Positions 32,822-41,417 of a stretch of 64,000 nucleotides of DNA are shown here, piece after piece. Location: assembly GCA_016794525.1 (NCBI GenBank), contig JAEUJY010000164.1, forward strand, positions 1-64,000, given 5' to 3'. This DNA is from Myxococcales bacterium. Its GTDB lineage: Bacteria > Myxococcota_A > Polyangia > Haliangiales > Haliangiaceae. The notes under the pieces are model-generated. The model was not told where the DNA came from, did not search any database, and was given only the letters and a program-made list of their open reading frames with translations. Made by a program: the position numbers and the translations under genes. Every line of letters begins with the position of its first letter. The first letter of the stretch is position 1.

Positions 32822-34959
32822 CGTCGGCGCGCGTGACGACCGCGCGGCAGGTGCTGACGATCGCGCGGATGCAGCTGGCGACGGCGCTGCGCTCGCCCGT
32901 GGCGTGGATGCTGGCCGCCGGCTTCCTGGTGCTCGAGGGCGTGTCGTTCGCGTCGCTGGTGGCGGTGCTCGCCGATCCGGCGCGGCCGGCGCCGATCGGC
33001 GCGGTGCTCGAGGGGCACTTCGGCGGCACGCTGCTGGCGTGGGCGATCCAGCTGACGGTGCTGGCGGCGATCGCGGCGCGCGCGGCCGACGATCGGCGCA
33101 CCGGGCAGTGGGAGGTGCTGGTGGCCGCGCCGATCAGCGAGGGCGCCGCGATCGTCGGCACCTGGCTGGGCGCGGTCGCGCTGTACGCGATCCTGTGGCT
33201 GCCGACCGTCGCCTACGTCGCGATCGTGATCGTCGCGTCGCCGGGCGACGCCCACGTCGATCCCGGCCCGGTGCTGGCCGGGTACGCCGGCCAGCTGCTG
33301 ATCGGCGCGGCGGCGCTGGCGCTGGCGCTGGCGGCGGGCGCGGTGGCGCGGCAGCCGATGGTGGCGACGGTGGCCGGGTTCGCCGCGCTGCTGTCGTGGC
33401 TGGTGATCGGCGAGCTGCCGGCGCTGGTGCTGTCGCTGGTGCGCGACCACGCCGACCTCAGCCGCGCGCTGGCGCGGTTCGCGCCGCGGCCGATCGCGAT
33501 CGGCTTCGCCCGCGGGGCGATCGATCCGGCGGTGCTGGCGTGGCTGGGCGGCGCGACCGCCGGCGGCCTGGCGCTGGCCACCGCGCTGGTGGGGCTGGGG
33601 CGGCGCCGCACCGGGCCGCTGGTGCTGGCGGTCTACCGCGGCGCGCTGGCGGTGGTGGCGGCCGGGCTGCTCGCGACGCTGATCGCCCGCCACGCCGAGG
33701 TGTGGGACGTCAGCGCGCGCGGCCGCAACCACCTGGCCGCGCCGACGGTGCGGGTGCTGGCCGCGCTGCCGGCGCCGGTGACCGCGACGGTGGTGCGGCC
33801 CGGCATCGCGACGCTCGATCCGCTGTACGACGAGGTCGATCGGGTGCTGGCGATGATGGCGGCCAAGCAGCCGCGGCTGCGGGTGACCCGCTGGGATCCG
33901 GCGCGCGATCCGACCGCGGCCCCGGCGGCGGCGGCGGCGGCGGCGCTCGACGAGCGCGAGCTGGTGCGCGGCGGCGCGGTGATCCTGGCCCGCGGCACCC
34001 GGCAGCGCGCGGTGGCGCTGCTCGACCTGGTGGCGGTCGGGCGCGACGCGATCGCCGCGCCGACGTTCACGACGGTGGCGATCGAGCAGGCGCTGGCGCG
34101 GGCGCTGGCCGAGCTGGCCGACGACACGCCGCGGATCGTGTGCACGACCCGCGGCCACGGCGAGGTCGGCGCGGCCGCGTGGCAGGCGGTGTTCGCGCGG
34201 CTGGCCGACGACGCGATCGCGGTCGAGCCGATCGACGGCACCGCCGACGTGCCGGCGCGGTGCGCGGTGGTCGCGGTGCTGGCGGCGCAGACGCCCTTGG
34301 CCGCCGACGATCAGCGCGGGCTGGCGGCGTACCTCGATCGCGGCGGCCGCCTGCTGGTCGCGGTGAGCGGCGATGGCGCGCCGGGCGCCGGCGTCGACGT
34401 GGTGCTGGCCGGCTGGGGCGTGGCGATCGGCGCCGGCTGGGTCGACGATCCCGACGGCGCGATCGATCTGCCGCGCGGCGTGCGGGTCATCGAGGGCTAC
34501 GCCGATCACCCGATCGCGCGCGGCTTCCAGGGGCGACGCCCGACGGTGTGGCAGGCGGCGCGGCCGCTGACGGTGGCGGCGCCGGCGGTGGCGGTGGTGA
34601 CGACCTCGGCGCGCGGGCGCGCGGTCGACGGCGATCGGGTGGTGGCCGGCCCGGCGCCGCAGGTGTTGCTGGCGGCGGCGACGCGCGGCGACGCGCGGGT
34701 CGTCGTGGTGAGCGGCGCCGAGGGCGTCGCGATCGATCCGGCGGTGCGCGGCCACGGCACCGACCTGCTGGCGGCGCGAGCGCTGGCGTGGCTCGCCGGG
34801 CGCACGCCGGAGGTCGCGGTGCCCGAGAAGCCCGGCGATCAGGTGCGGCTGGTGCTGACCGCGGGCGAGCGCCGCGCGGTCGCCGGCGTGGTCGTGGTCG
34901 GGCTGCCGCTGCTGGTGGTGGCGATCCTCGCGCTGTGGGCGCGGCGGCGGCGCGCGTGA
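32818..34959 (+). CDS. Fused ABC-2 permease and GldG-like auxiliary subunit
   Basis: 713 residues from GTG. The first ~250 residues are an ABC-2-type permease with six hydrophobic helices (GldF-like: RSPVAWMLAAGFLVLEGV... TGQWEVLVAAPISE... WLPTVAYVAIVIVA). The middle and C-terminal parts are a GldG-like (ABC_transp_aux) periplasmic domain, anchored by a helix near residue 290 and ending in a last transmembrane helix (VAGVVVVGLPLLVVAILALWARRRR). In the usual systems these are two genes; here they are one chain. The substrate is unknown. The next gene starts within its stop (GTGA). Confidence 0.87.
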
Positions 34960-36560
34960 GCCGGTCGGCGTGGTCGACGCTGGTGGCCACCGCCGCGGTC
35001 GCGGTGCTGGCGGCGTTGGTGCTGCTGACCGGGGCCGGCCCACCGCCGGTCACCCGCGGCGAGCTGGTGCCGGGGCTGGCGATCGGCGCGGTCAGCCGCG
35101 TCGAGCTGCGCCGCGGCGATCGCGCGGTCGTCGTCGACGTCGCCCGCGGCGTGGTCACCGCGCCGACGGCGGGGCAGGCGGACCCCGCGGCGGTGGCCGA
35201 TCTGCTGTCGTCGCTGGCGTCGGCCCGCGTCGATCGCCGCGGCGGGCCGCGGATCGCCGCGCCGCGGGTGACGATCGTGCTCGACGTCGGCCGCGCGGTG
35301 ACGGTGACGCTGGGCGACGAGGTCGCGGCGACCGGGCAGGCGTGGGTGGCGGTCGACGGCGAGGTCGCGCTGGTGCCGGGCTGGGTCGGCCGCGCGCTCG
35401 ATCGCGATCCCGATCAGCTGCGGCAGCGGCGGCTGGTGGCGCCGGGCGCCGAGCCGGCCGCGCTCGCGGTGCACGTCGGCCGCGACCTCGACCTGGTGCT
35501 GGCCGGCGCGGCGCTGGTGCGCGCCGACGGCGGCGGCCGCACGACGCGGCTCGCGCTCGAGGTGCGCCGCGCGCTGTGGGCGGCGGTGGCGGCGCTGCGG
35601 CTCGAGCAGGTCGGGCCGCCGGTCGATCCGGCGGCGCCGCCGGCCGGCTCGCTCGACGTCCGCGTCGGCACCCGGCCGGTCGAGCTGCGCTGGTTCGCCG
35701 CGTGCGCCGCCCCGGGGCTGGTGCAGGTGGCCACCACGATCGGCGACGGCTGTGTCGCGCAGGCCGCGATCGACGCGGTGATCGCGGCGGCGCGGGTCGC
35801 GGCCAGCGACGCCGGCATCGCCGCCACGCCGCTGGTCACCGCGGCGCCGGTGGTCGCGCTCGAGCTGCCGGGCGGCGCGCGGGTGCGGCAGGACGGCGGC
35901 GGCTGGGTGATCGAGACCGCGGCCGGGCGCTGGGACGCCGACGCCGATCGGGTGCGCGCGCTGCTGGCGGCGCTGGCGGCGCCGGCGCGGCCGCGCCCGC
36001 GGACCGCCGACGATCAGGCCGGCGCGGCGTGGGCGGTGATCGACGCCAGCGGCGAGCGCCAGGCGTGGCGGGTGCGCGTCGCCGGCGCCGCCGCGACGAT
36101 CGTCCGCGCCGACGAGCCGGTGGCGCTCGAGCTGGATCCGGCGGCGGCGGCGGCGGTCGCGGCCGGCGCGCTGGGGCTGCGCGATCGCCAGCCGCTGCGG
36201 CTCGACCCGACGCAGGTGGCGCGGGTGCGCGCGACCGGGCTGGCGCCGGCGACGATCGTCCGCGGCGCGGTGCTCGGCGAGTGGCAGGTCGAAGCCCCGG
36301 CGGGCGCCGCCGCGACCGCCGCGGCCGCCGCGCTGCCGGCCGCGCTGGCCGGCCTGCTGCTCGATCGCTGGGCCGCGCCCGCCGCCCTCGGCCGCGTGCG
36401 CCGCACGCTCACCGTCGAGCGCGACGCCGAGGGGCCGCTGACGATCGCGATCGGCGCGGCCGACGCCACCGGCTGCTGGATCGCGGTCGACGCCGCGGCG
36501 GCGGGCCACGCGCCGGCCGCTACCTGCGCCGCGCTGCTGGCACCGCTGGCGGCGCGCTGA
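34956..36560 (+). CDS. DUF4340-like Gld-associated protein
   Basis: 534 residues from GTG. One N-terminal transmembrane helix (STLVATAAVAVLAALVLLTG), then repeated DUF4340-like beta segments (VTIVLDVGRAVTVTLGDEVAATGQAWVAVDG; again with LTIAIGAADATGCWIAVD near the end). DUF4340 proteins accompany Gld-type ABC transporters in many genomes. Ala/Val/Arg-rich composition. Last gene of the kinase-ABC operon. Confidence 0.82.
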   Translation: MSRSAWSTLVATAAVAVLAALVLLTGAGPPPVTRGELVPGLAIGAVSRVELRRGDRAVVVDVARGVVTAPTAGQADPAAVADLLSSLASARVDRRGGPRIAAPRVTIVLDVGRAVTVTLGDEVAATGQAWVAVDGEVALVPGWVGRALDRDPDQLRQRRLVAPGAEPAALAVHVGRDLDLVLAGAALVRADGGGRTTRLALEVRRALWAAVAALRLEQVGPPVDPAAPPAGSLDVRVGTRPVELRWFAACAAPGLVQVATTIGDGCVAQAAIDAVIAAARVAASDAGIAATPLVTAAPVVALELPGGARVRQDGGGWVIETAAGRWDADADRVRALLAALAAPARPRPRTADDQAGAAWAVIDASGERQAWRVRVAGAAATIVRADEPVALELDPAAAAAVAAGALGLRDRQPLRLDPTQVARVRATGLAPATIVRGAVLGEWQVEAPAGAAATAAAAALPAALAGLLLDRWAAPAALGRVRRTLTVERDAEGPLTIAIGAADATGCWIAVDAAAAGHAPAATCAALLAPLAAR

Positions 36561-36715
36561 GGCGACGAGCCCCAGCGCTTGTAGGTCTGATTGGACGAGC
36601 ACAGGTCGACGCGGCGGGAGTCTCGCGTCGCGGGGGGAGGCTCGCTGATCATCCATCACATCTCCACGGCGGCCGACCGGGGGAAGGGGCGGCCTGCCCG
36701 CGCGACCGCGATGCC
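36561..36715. other. Intergenic with a GC hairpin
   Basis: A CGACGCG/CGCGTCG stem with a 10-nt loop lies at 36607-36630. It could end transcription of the exporter operon; no T-run follows. Confidence 0.45.
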
Positions 36716-37483
36716 TCAGACCAGCGGGCCAGGGCGCTCCCACAGGCTGGGTGCCGGGCCGCCGCGCTTCCAGCCGCCCTGCATGAGCCAGGTCTGCGGC
36801 GCCGCCGTCGGCATCGGCTCGAAGTCCTTGGGCCACGCGAACGGCACGCCGTCGCGCTCGGCCCAGCCGGCGAAGGCGACGCCGCTGGCGTAGCGATCGA
36901 GCGGCGCGCGGCGCTGGCCGAGGCCGGCGTGATCTTCGCGGTGGCGGCGCCAGTTGTTGAGCACGTAGGCCAGCGCGTGGCGCGCCTGGCGCGGGCGAGT
37001 GAGCGACGTGGCGTGGTAGCGGTCGGTGAAGACCCGGCCGGTTCGCGGCACGCCACCGGCGAGGGTGACCGCGCGGTTCAGCCGCTTCGCGGCTGAGATG
37101 CACAGCGCGCGGACCCCGTTGGCCAGCGCGCGACGATCGTCGGCCTCGCACAACAGGTGGATGTGGTGGCGCTGGATCGACAGGTGGACGACGCGGAAGT
37201 CGGCGCGGCCGACCAGCGCGATCATCGCGGCGCGGACCGCCGCGTAGGCCTGCGGGCGACGCAGGCGCCCGACCTGCCGGGTGACGCGGAGGACGACGTG
37301 GAGCGGCAGGCGGCGATCGTGGAACGGCCGCACACGGTGCTTGCCGCGGGGCCGGCCGCGCAGCGTCCGCTTGCGTCCGGCGCCGGCGCGCTTGCCGCCG
37401 TGGCCGGTGGGGTTGCCCGCGCGCCGTGGCGCACCGCCGGTCCCCGGAAGTCCCAGTTGCTTCGCCCGCCGCGCCCTCATCAT
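36716..37483 (-). CDS. REP-associated tyrosine transposase (RAYT)
   Basis: 255 residues. Y1-transposase (HUH) fold: the metal-binding HxH is H107-I-H109 in SIQRHHIHLLCEAD, and the likely nucleophile Tyr is Y173 in HALAYVLNNWRRH. The N-terminus is unusually long and basic (about 55 residues, rich in Gly/Arg), as in many RAYT proteins. RAYTs are thought to mobilise REP-type palindromes. TATATT stands 9 nt before ATG 37483. Appears intact. Confidence 0.88.
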   Translation of the reverse strand: MMRARRAKQLGLPGTGGAPRRAGNPTGHGGKRAGAGRKRTLRGRPRGKHRVRPFHDRRLPLHVVLRVTRQVGRLRRPQAYAAVRAAMIALVGRADFRVVHLSIQRHHIHLLCEADDRRALANGVRALCISAAKRLNRAVTLAGGVPRTGRVFTDRYHATSLTRPRQARHALAYVLNNWRRHREDHAGLGQRRAPLDRYASGVAFAGWAERDGVPFAWPKDFEPMPTAAPQTWLMQGGWKRGGPAPSLWERPGPLV

Positions 37484-37492
37484 GATTAGGCG

Positions 37493-37498
37493 AATATA
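37493..37498 (-). promoter_or_regulatory. -10-like TATATT of RAYT gene
   Basis: TATATT in an A/T-rich patch unusual for the window, 9-nt spacer to the start codon. Confidence 0.5.
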
Positions 37499-37858
37499 TC
37501 ATCGACGAGGATGACGTCAAGCGCCGAGGACGATTCATGGGCTCCAGTCTGCGATCGCGACGCGGGCCGGCGACCGCGAGCGTGGAGGCGGCTGGCTCCC
37601 AGCGCGCTGTGGAGTTGCCGGCGGTGCTGGACAACCGCGCCCGGCGGCGCGCGGGCGCGGCCGCAGCGCTCGGTCGCGCGGTTGCCCACACCGCCTTGAA
37701 GAACGGCGCGGCCAGGAGCGCGACCTCCGCCGCGATCGTCGGGGCGCCGTTCTTCACAACCCACACAGCGCGGACCGCGATCCCTGATCACGTCGTTCGT
37801 GATCCCAGAACCAGAGCCGCGGAGCCCTGGCCCGATCCAGGCGCCCTCCCCGTCGGGG
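37499..37858. other. Non-coding patch between RAYT gene and IS remnant
   Basis: About 360 nt without a supported gene. It has a perfect 12-nt inverted pair GAAGAACGGCGC / GCGCCGTTCTTC (about 37697 and 37744) separated by about 35 nt. Short open frames here look random. Confidence 0.4.
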
Positions 37859-38250
37859 TGCAGACCGGGTACATGGGTGACAGGTAGACCGGAGACATGG
37901 GTAACACCTGCAGGCAGGGTGGCCGCATGCCTTGGGCCCCTGGTGGGGCTGCCAGAACGGTTGCGCAGCGACAACGGCCACCCGTTCGGCGTGGCCTGCC
38001 AAGGCCCGATGAGCCGCCTCAGCGCGTGGCTCATCAAGCTTGGCGTGCGGCCTGAGTACATCAGCGCCGGGAAGCCGCAGCAGAACGGTCGCCCCGAACG
38101 CTTCCGTCGAACGCGGAAGGCGGAGACCGCACGACCTCCGGCGCGGTCCATCGCGGCGCAGCAGCGCCGCTTCGACACGTTCTGCCGCGAGTTCAATCGC
38201 GACCGGCCCTACGTGTTACCCAGGTCCTAGCTTGCACCCATGGCCCGACG
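37859..38250 (+). mobile_element. IS481-type remnant with diverged ends
   Basis: The left end (37861-37906) carries ACATGGGTGACAGGTAGACC and GACATGGGTAACACC. The right end (38211-38247), read on the other strand, carries a diverged version (CATGGGTGCAAGCTAGGACC, TGGGTAACAC). Inside is a truncated integrase. The element is only about 390 bp, so it is internally deleted. The right end abuts repeat copy 4. Confidence 0.6.
37920..38230 (+). pseudogene. Truncated IS481-type integrase
   Basis: Retains the core with the second Asp in RLRSDNGHPFG, then SRLSAWLIKLGVRPEYI, GKPQQNGRPERFRRTRK (the catalytic Glu of the DDE triad) and QQRRFDTFCREFNRDRP. The N-terminal helix-turn-helix and the first Asp are missing, and the frame ends at TAG 38228 soon after DRP, where family members continue. 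Non-functional. Confidence 0.8.
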
Positions 38251-38282
38251 GGGGAGGGCGTGGCGACACGCCCTCCTGGAAC
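38236..38282 (-). repeat. Double-hairpin repeat, copy 4 (shortened)
   Basis: A perfect 10-bp stem GGAGGGCGTG / CACGCCCTCC (38253-38276), preceded on the minus strand by GAGTTCC as in copy 3 and followed by CCCCCGTCGGGCCATGGG. The second hairpin is eroded where it meets the IS remnant. It begins directly after the stop of the Omp85 gene. Confidence 0.6.
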
Positions 38283-41200
38283 TCAGTACCGGAGCGCGAC
38301 CGAGAAGTGAAACCGGCCGCGCGGGTCGTCGCCGAGCTGCGGCGCGATCGGCACCGCGTACTCGCCGCTGAACGCGCCGATCGGCAAGAGCACGCGCAGC
38401 GCCATGCCGGCGGCCGGCCGCACGTCGCCGAGCTGCACCGAGCCCAGGCTGTTGGTCACCAGGCCGGCGTCGGCGAACAGCGCCGACGCCACCGGGAACC
38501 CGGCGAGCTTCCACAGCGTCACCTGCAGATCGACCGTCGACAGCGCGCGGATGTTGCCGCCGGCGGGCAGCACCCGCACCTGCGTGGTCTGGCCCAGCGG
38601 CGGCACCGGCTCGGTGATGATCTCGGTGGCCAGGCGATCCTCGTCGAAGCCGCGCACCGTGACGTCGCCGCCGGCGAAGAAGCGCTCGACCTCGGGCAGC
38701 AGCACCGCGCCGCCCAGCGGCACGCCGTGGTCGTAGCGCCCGTCGAGCCGCAGCTGCACCCGGCCGCTGGTGAAGAACACCTGGCCCAGCCCCGACAGCT
38801 TGAGGAAGGTGTCCTGACCGAGCAGCCACGGGCTGGCGTACGACACGCCGGCCTCGGCGCGGAAGCCGTGGTCGGGCGCCAGCGGGTTGAGGTTGCCCTG
38901 GGCGTCGCGGCGCTGGTCCCAGGTCAGCCGCACCCCCAGCGTGCCGGTGCGGGTGCGGATCGGGTTGGTCGTCAGATCGCCGGCCGGCCCGGCCGGGCGG
39001 ATCAGCTCCTCGTCGCGCGACAGCAGGCGCACGTCGTAGCGCAGCGCCACGCCGATCAGCCGGGCCTGGTGGCGCTCGTCGGCCTCGCGCTGCCAGGTGC
39101 GGATCGCCGACAGCGTGCCGCCGTAGGTGAACAGGTCGCCGAACCGCTCGGTGATCTGGTTGCGCACGTACCCGGTGAGCTCGGTGTCGAACTGGCCGCG
39201 CACGACGCTGCGGGCCAGCCAGTGCGGCAGCCGCAGCGTCGCCTCGGCCGCCTGGTACTCGGTGCCGGCGGTGAGGTTGGTCTCGACGCGGATGCCCAGG
39301 CCGCCGAGGTTGGGCAAGGACGGCTTGGCGCGGACGAACCAGCCGTTCTCGAGCGATCCGCCGCCCTCGAGGTCGAGCTGCGCCGACACGTCCTTGCGCT
39401 CCTCGACGCGGACCAGCACGTCGACCTGATCCTGGCGGTCGTCGTCGAAGCCGAGCAGCTTGATCGACACCGACGAGAACAGGTTGGTCGCGCGCAGCCG
39501 GGCCGGGCCGCCGCGGTACAGGTCGCCGGTCAGGAGCTCGCCCCGATCGAAGCCGAGCTCGTCGCGGATGATCCAGTCGCGGGTGCGGAAGTTGCCGCGC
39601 ACCAGGACGTGGCCGATCCGCAGCTCCTGCCGCTCCTCGACGTTGATCGTCACCAGCGCGGCCTGGCCGTCGGCCGACAGGATCGGCTCGGGGATCGTGA
39701 CCTTGGCCCGCGGCCGGCCGACGTTCCAGTACCAGTCCTCGAGCCGCTTGCCGGCGGCGTCGATCGTGTCGCGCACGTAGGGGTCGCCGACCTTGAAGCC
39801 GAGCCGGGTCCGCACCTGGCGCTCGTCGGCCGCGGTGCCGCCGCCGGTCGCCGCGCCCTCGAAGACCACGTTGATCTGCGAGATCGTCGTGCGCGGCCCC
39901 TCCTCGATCGAGAACCGCACCCGCAGGTCGCCCTCGGCGCGGCCGACCGCGCGCTCGGCGGCGGCCAGCGCGGCGGCGCCCCAGCCACCGGCGGTCGGGG
40001 CCACCGCGACCGCGACCTTGGCCCGCAGGTAGCCGCGCCGCCGGTACAGCCGCTCCAGCGCGGCGACGTCGGCGGCCAGCTGGTCCGAGGTCGGCGCCGA
40101 GGTGCCGCCGAACAGCGAGAACGACGCCGGCTTGGTGCCGATCGCGCCGGTCAGGTCGCCGCTCGACAGGCTGCACGGCTGCGCGCCCAGCGGCCCGCGA
40201 CACACCATGTCGACGCCGCGGACCGCGCGGGCCCGGCCCGGCTCGATGCGGAAGACGACGCGGTCGAACGCGCGGAACCGCACCCGCTCGTAGCTGACCA
40301 TGACGTCGAAGTGGCCGCGCGCCTGGTAGTAGCGCTCGATCGCCCGCGCCGACGCCGCGACCTCGAAGTCGTCGACGGTGGTCGCGGTGGCGAAGGTCAG
40401 CGCCGCGGTGAGATCCTCGTCGGGCACGCGGTCGGGGTCGTTGCCCTCGAAGACCACGTCGAGCTTGCGCCGCTCGTCGACCTTCACCGTCAGCGCGACG
40501 GTCTTGGTCTTGCGGTCGAACGAGGTCAGCGGATCGAAGTCGCTGGCCACCCGCACCGCGGGGAAGCCGCGGCGCTGGAACATCCGGGTGATCTGCTCGA
40601 GATCGGCCTGCAAGCGGCCGCGGGTGAACCGGCCGGGGCAGGTGGGCGGCAGCGCCAGCCGCAGGCACACCCGGCGGTGATCGAACACCGCCTGGAGCTC
40701 GTCGGTCGGCACCGCCAGCGCGCCGCCGGCCTGCGAGGTGTTCTCGACCTCGACCCGGCCGATCCGGTAGGCGGCGCCGAGGTTGGCGTTGACCGCGACG
40801 GTCGCGCCGTAGGCGCCGCGGCGGGCGATCGCGATCGTCACGCTGGCCTCGAAGTAGCCCTCGTCGCGCAGGTAGGTGCGGATCCGCTGGGCCTCCTCGT
40901 CGAGCAGCCGCTGGCGCAGGCCGTCGTCGTACGGGATCGACGCGCCCGGGCGCAGCCGCAGCCGCCGGCGGATCTCGTCGTCGAGGAACACGCCGCGATC
41001 CGAGATCGAGACGTCGACCCAGCGCACCACCAGGATCGGCGTGACCTCGAGCGTCGCCTTCCAGCCGCCGGCCGGCAGGCGGGTGGTGCGGACGTCGAGC
41101 AGGCGGTAGCCGATCGCCTCGCACACCTCGCGCAGCTCGCGGCGCGCGTCGTCGGTCAGCGTCTGGCGCTTCTTGACCTCGGGCTCGAGCACCGCGCGCA

Positions 41201-41417
41201 CCGCGTCGGCCTTGTCGATGAACGTGCCGGTCACCTCCCACTCGGTCCACTGCACCGGCGGCGCGGCGGCCGGGGCGGGGCTGGCGGGGGCGGTGGGCTG
41301 GGTCGCCGGCGCGGCCGTGGGCTGGGTCGCGGTCGGCGCGGTGGCCGCCGGCTGCGCGGTCGCCAGCCCAGGCCACGTCAGCGCCAGCAGCGCCGCGAGC
41401 GCGGCGCGTCGCCTCAC
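38283..41417 (-). CDS. Omp85/TamA-like outer-membrane assembly protein
   Basis: 1044 residues from GTG. A signal peptide (MRRRAALAALLALTWPGLATAQ) and a Pro/Ala/Thr linker, then multiple POTRA domains (VSISDRGVFLDDEIRRRLRL... KLDVVFEGNDPDRV... RIGHVLVRGNFRTRDWIIRDELGF) and a C-terminal 16-stranded beta-barrel with the Omp85 loop FFAGGDVTVRGFDED and the last strand FHFSVALRY. It is longer than E. coli TamA (577) or BamA (about 800), owing to extra POTRA-like repeats. It overlaps the TamB gene by 4 nt and sits downstream of it, so a Tam-type assembly pair is inferred. Confidence 0.93.
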   Translation of the reverse strand: MRRRAALAALLALTWPGLATAQPAATAPTATQPTAAPATQPTAPASPAPAAAPPVQWTEWEVTGTFIDKADAVRAVLEPEVKKRQTLTDDARRELREVCEAIGYRLLDVRTTRLPAGGWKATLEVTPILVVRWVDVSISDRGVFLDDEIRRRLRLRPGASIPYDDGLRQRLLDEEAQRIRTYLRDEGYFEASVTIAIARRGAYGATVAVNANLGAAYRIGRVEVENTSQAGGALAVPTDELQAVFDHRRVCLRLALPPTCPGRFTRGRLQADLEQITRMFQRRGFPAVRVASDFDPLTSFDRKTKTVALTVKVDERRKLDVVFEGNDPDRVPDEDLTAALTFATATTVDDFEVAASARAIERYYQARGHFDVMVSYERVRFRAFDRVVFRIEPGRARAVRGVDMVCRGPLGAQPCSLSSGDLTGAIGTKPASFSLFGGTSAPTSDQLAADVAALERLYRRRGYLRAKVAVAVAPTAGGWGAAALAAAERAVGRAEGDLRVRFSIEEGPRTTISQINVVFEGAATGGGTAADERQVRTRLGFKVGDPYVRDTIDAAGKRLEDWYWNVGRPRAKVTIPEPILSADGQAALVTINVEERQELRIGHVLVRGNFRTRDWIIRDELGFDRGELLTGDLYRGGPARLRATNLFSSVSIKLLGFDDDRQDQVDVLVRVEERKDVSAQLDLEGGGSLENGWFVRAKPSLPNLGGLGIRVETNLTAGTEYQAAEATLRLPHWLARSVVRGQFDTELTGYVRNQITERFGDLFTYGGTLSAIRTWQREADERHQARLIGVALRYDVRLLSRDEELIRPAGPAGDLTTNPIRTRTGTLGVRLTWDQRRDAQGNLNPLAPDHGFRAEAGVSYASPWLLGQDTFLKLSGLGQVFFTSGRVQLRLDGRYDHGVPLGGAVLLPEVERFFAGGDVTVRGFDEDRLATEIITEPVPPLGQTTQVRVLPAGGNIRALSTVDLQVTLWKLAGFPVASALFADAGLVTNSLGSVQLGDVRPAAGMALRVLLPIGAFSGEYAVPIAPQLGDDPRGRFHFSVALRY

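Noticed and set aside
36571-36652. Possible minus-strand coding fragment (DSRRVDLCSSNQTYKRWG) after the DUF4340 gene
   Set aside because: No family recognised, and the remaining frame is opposite to a well-supported gene; a 20-30-residue likeness is too little.
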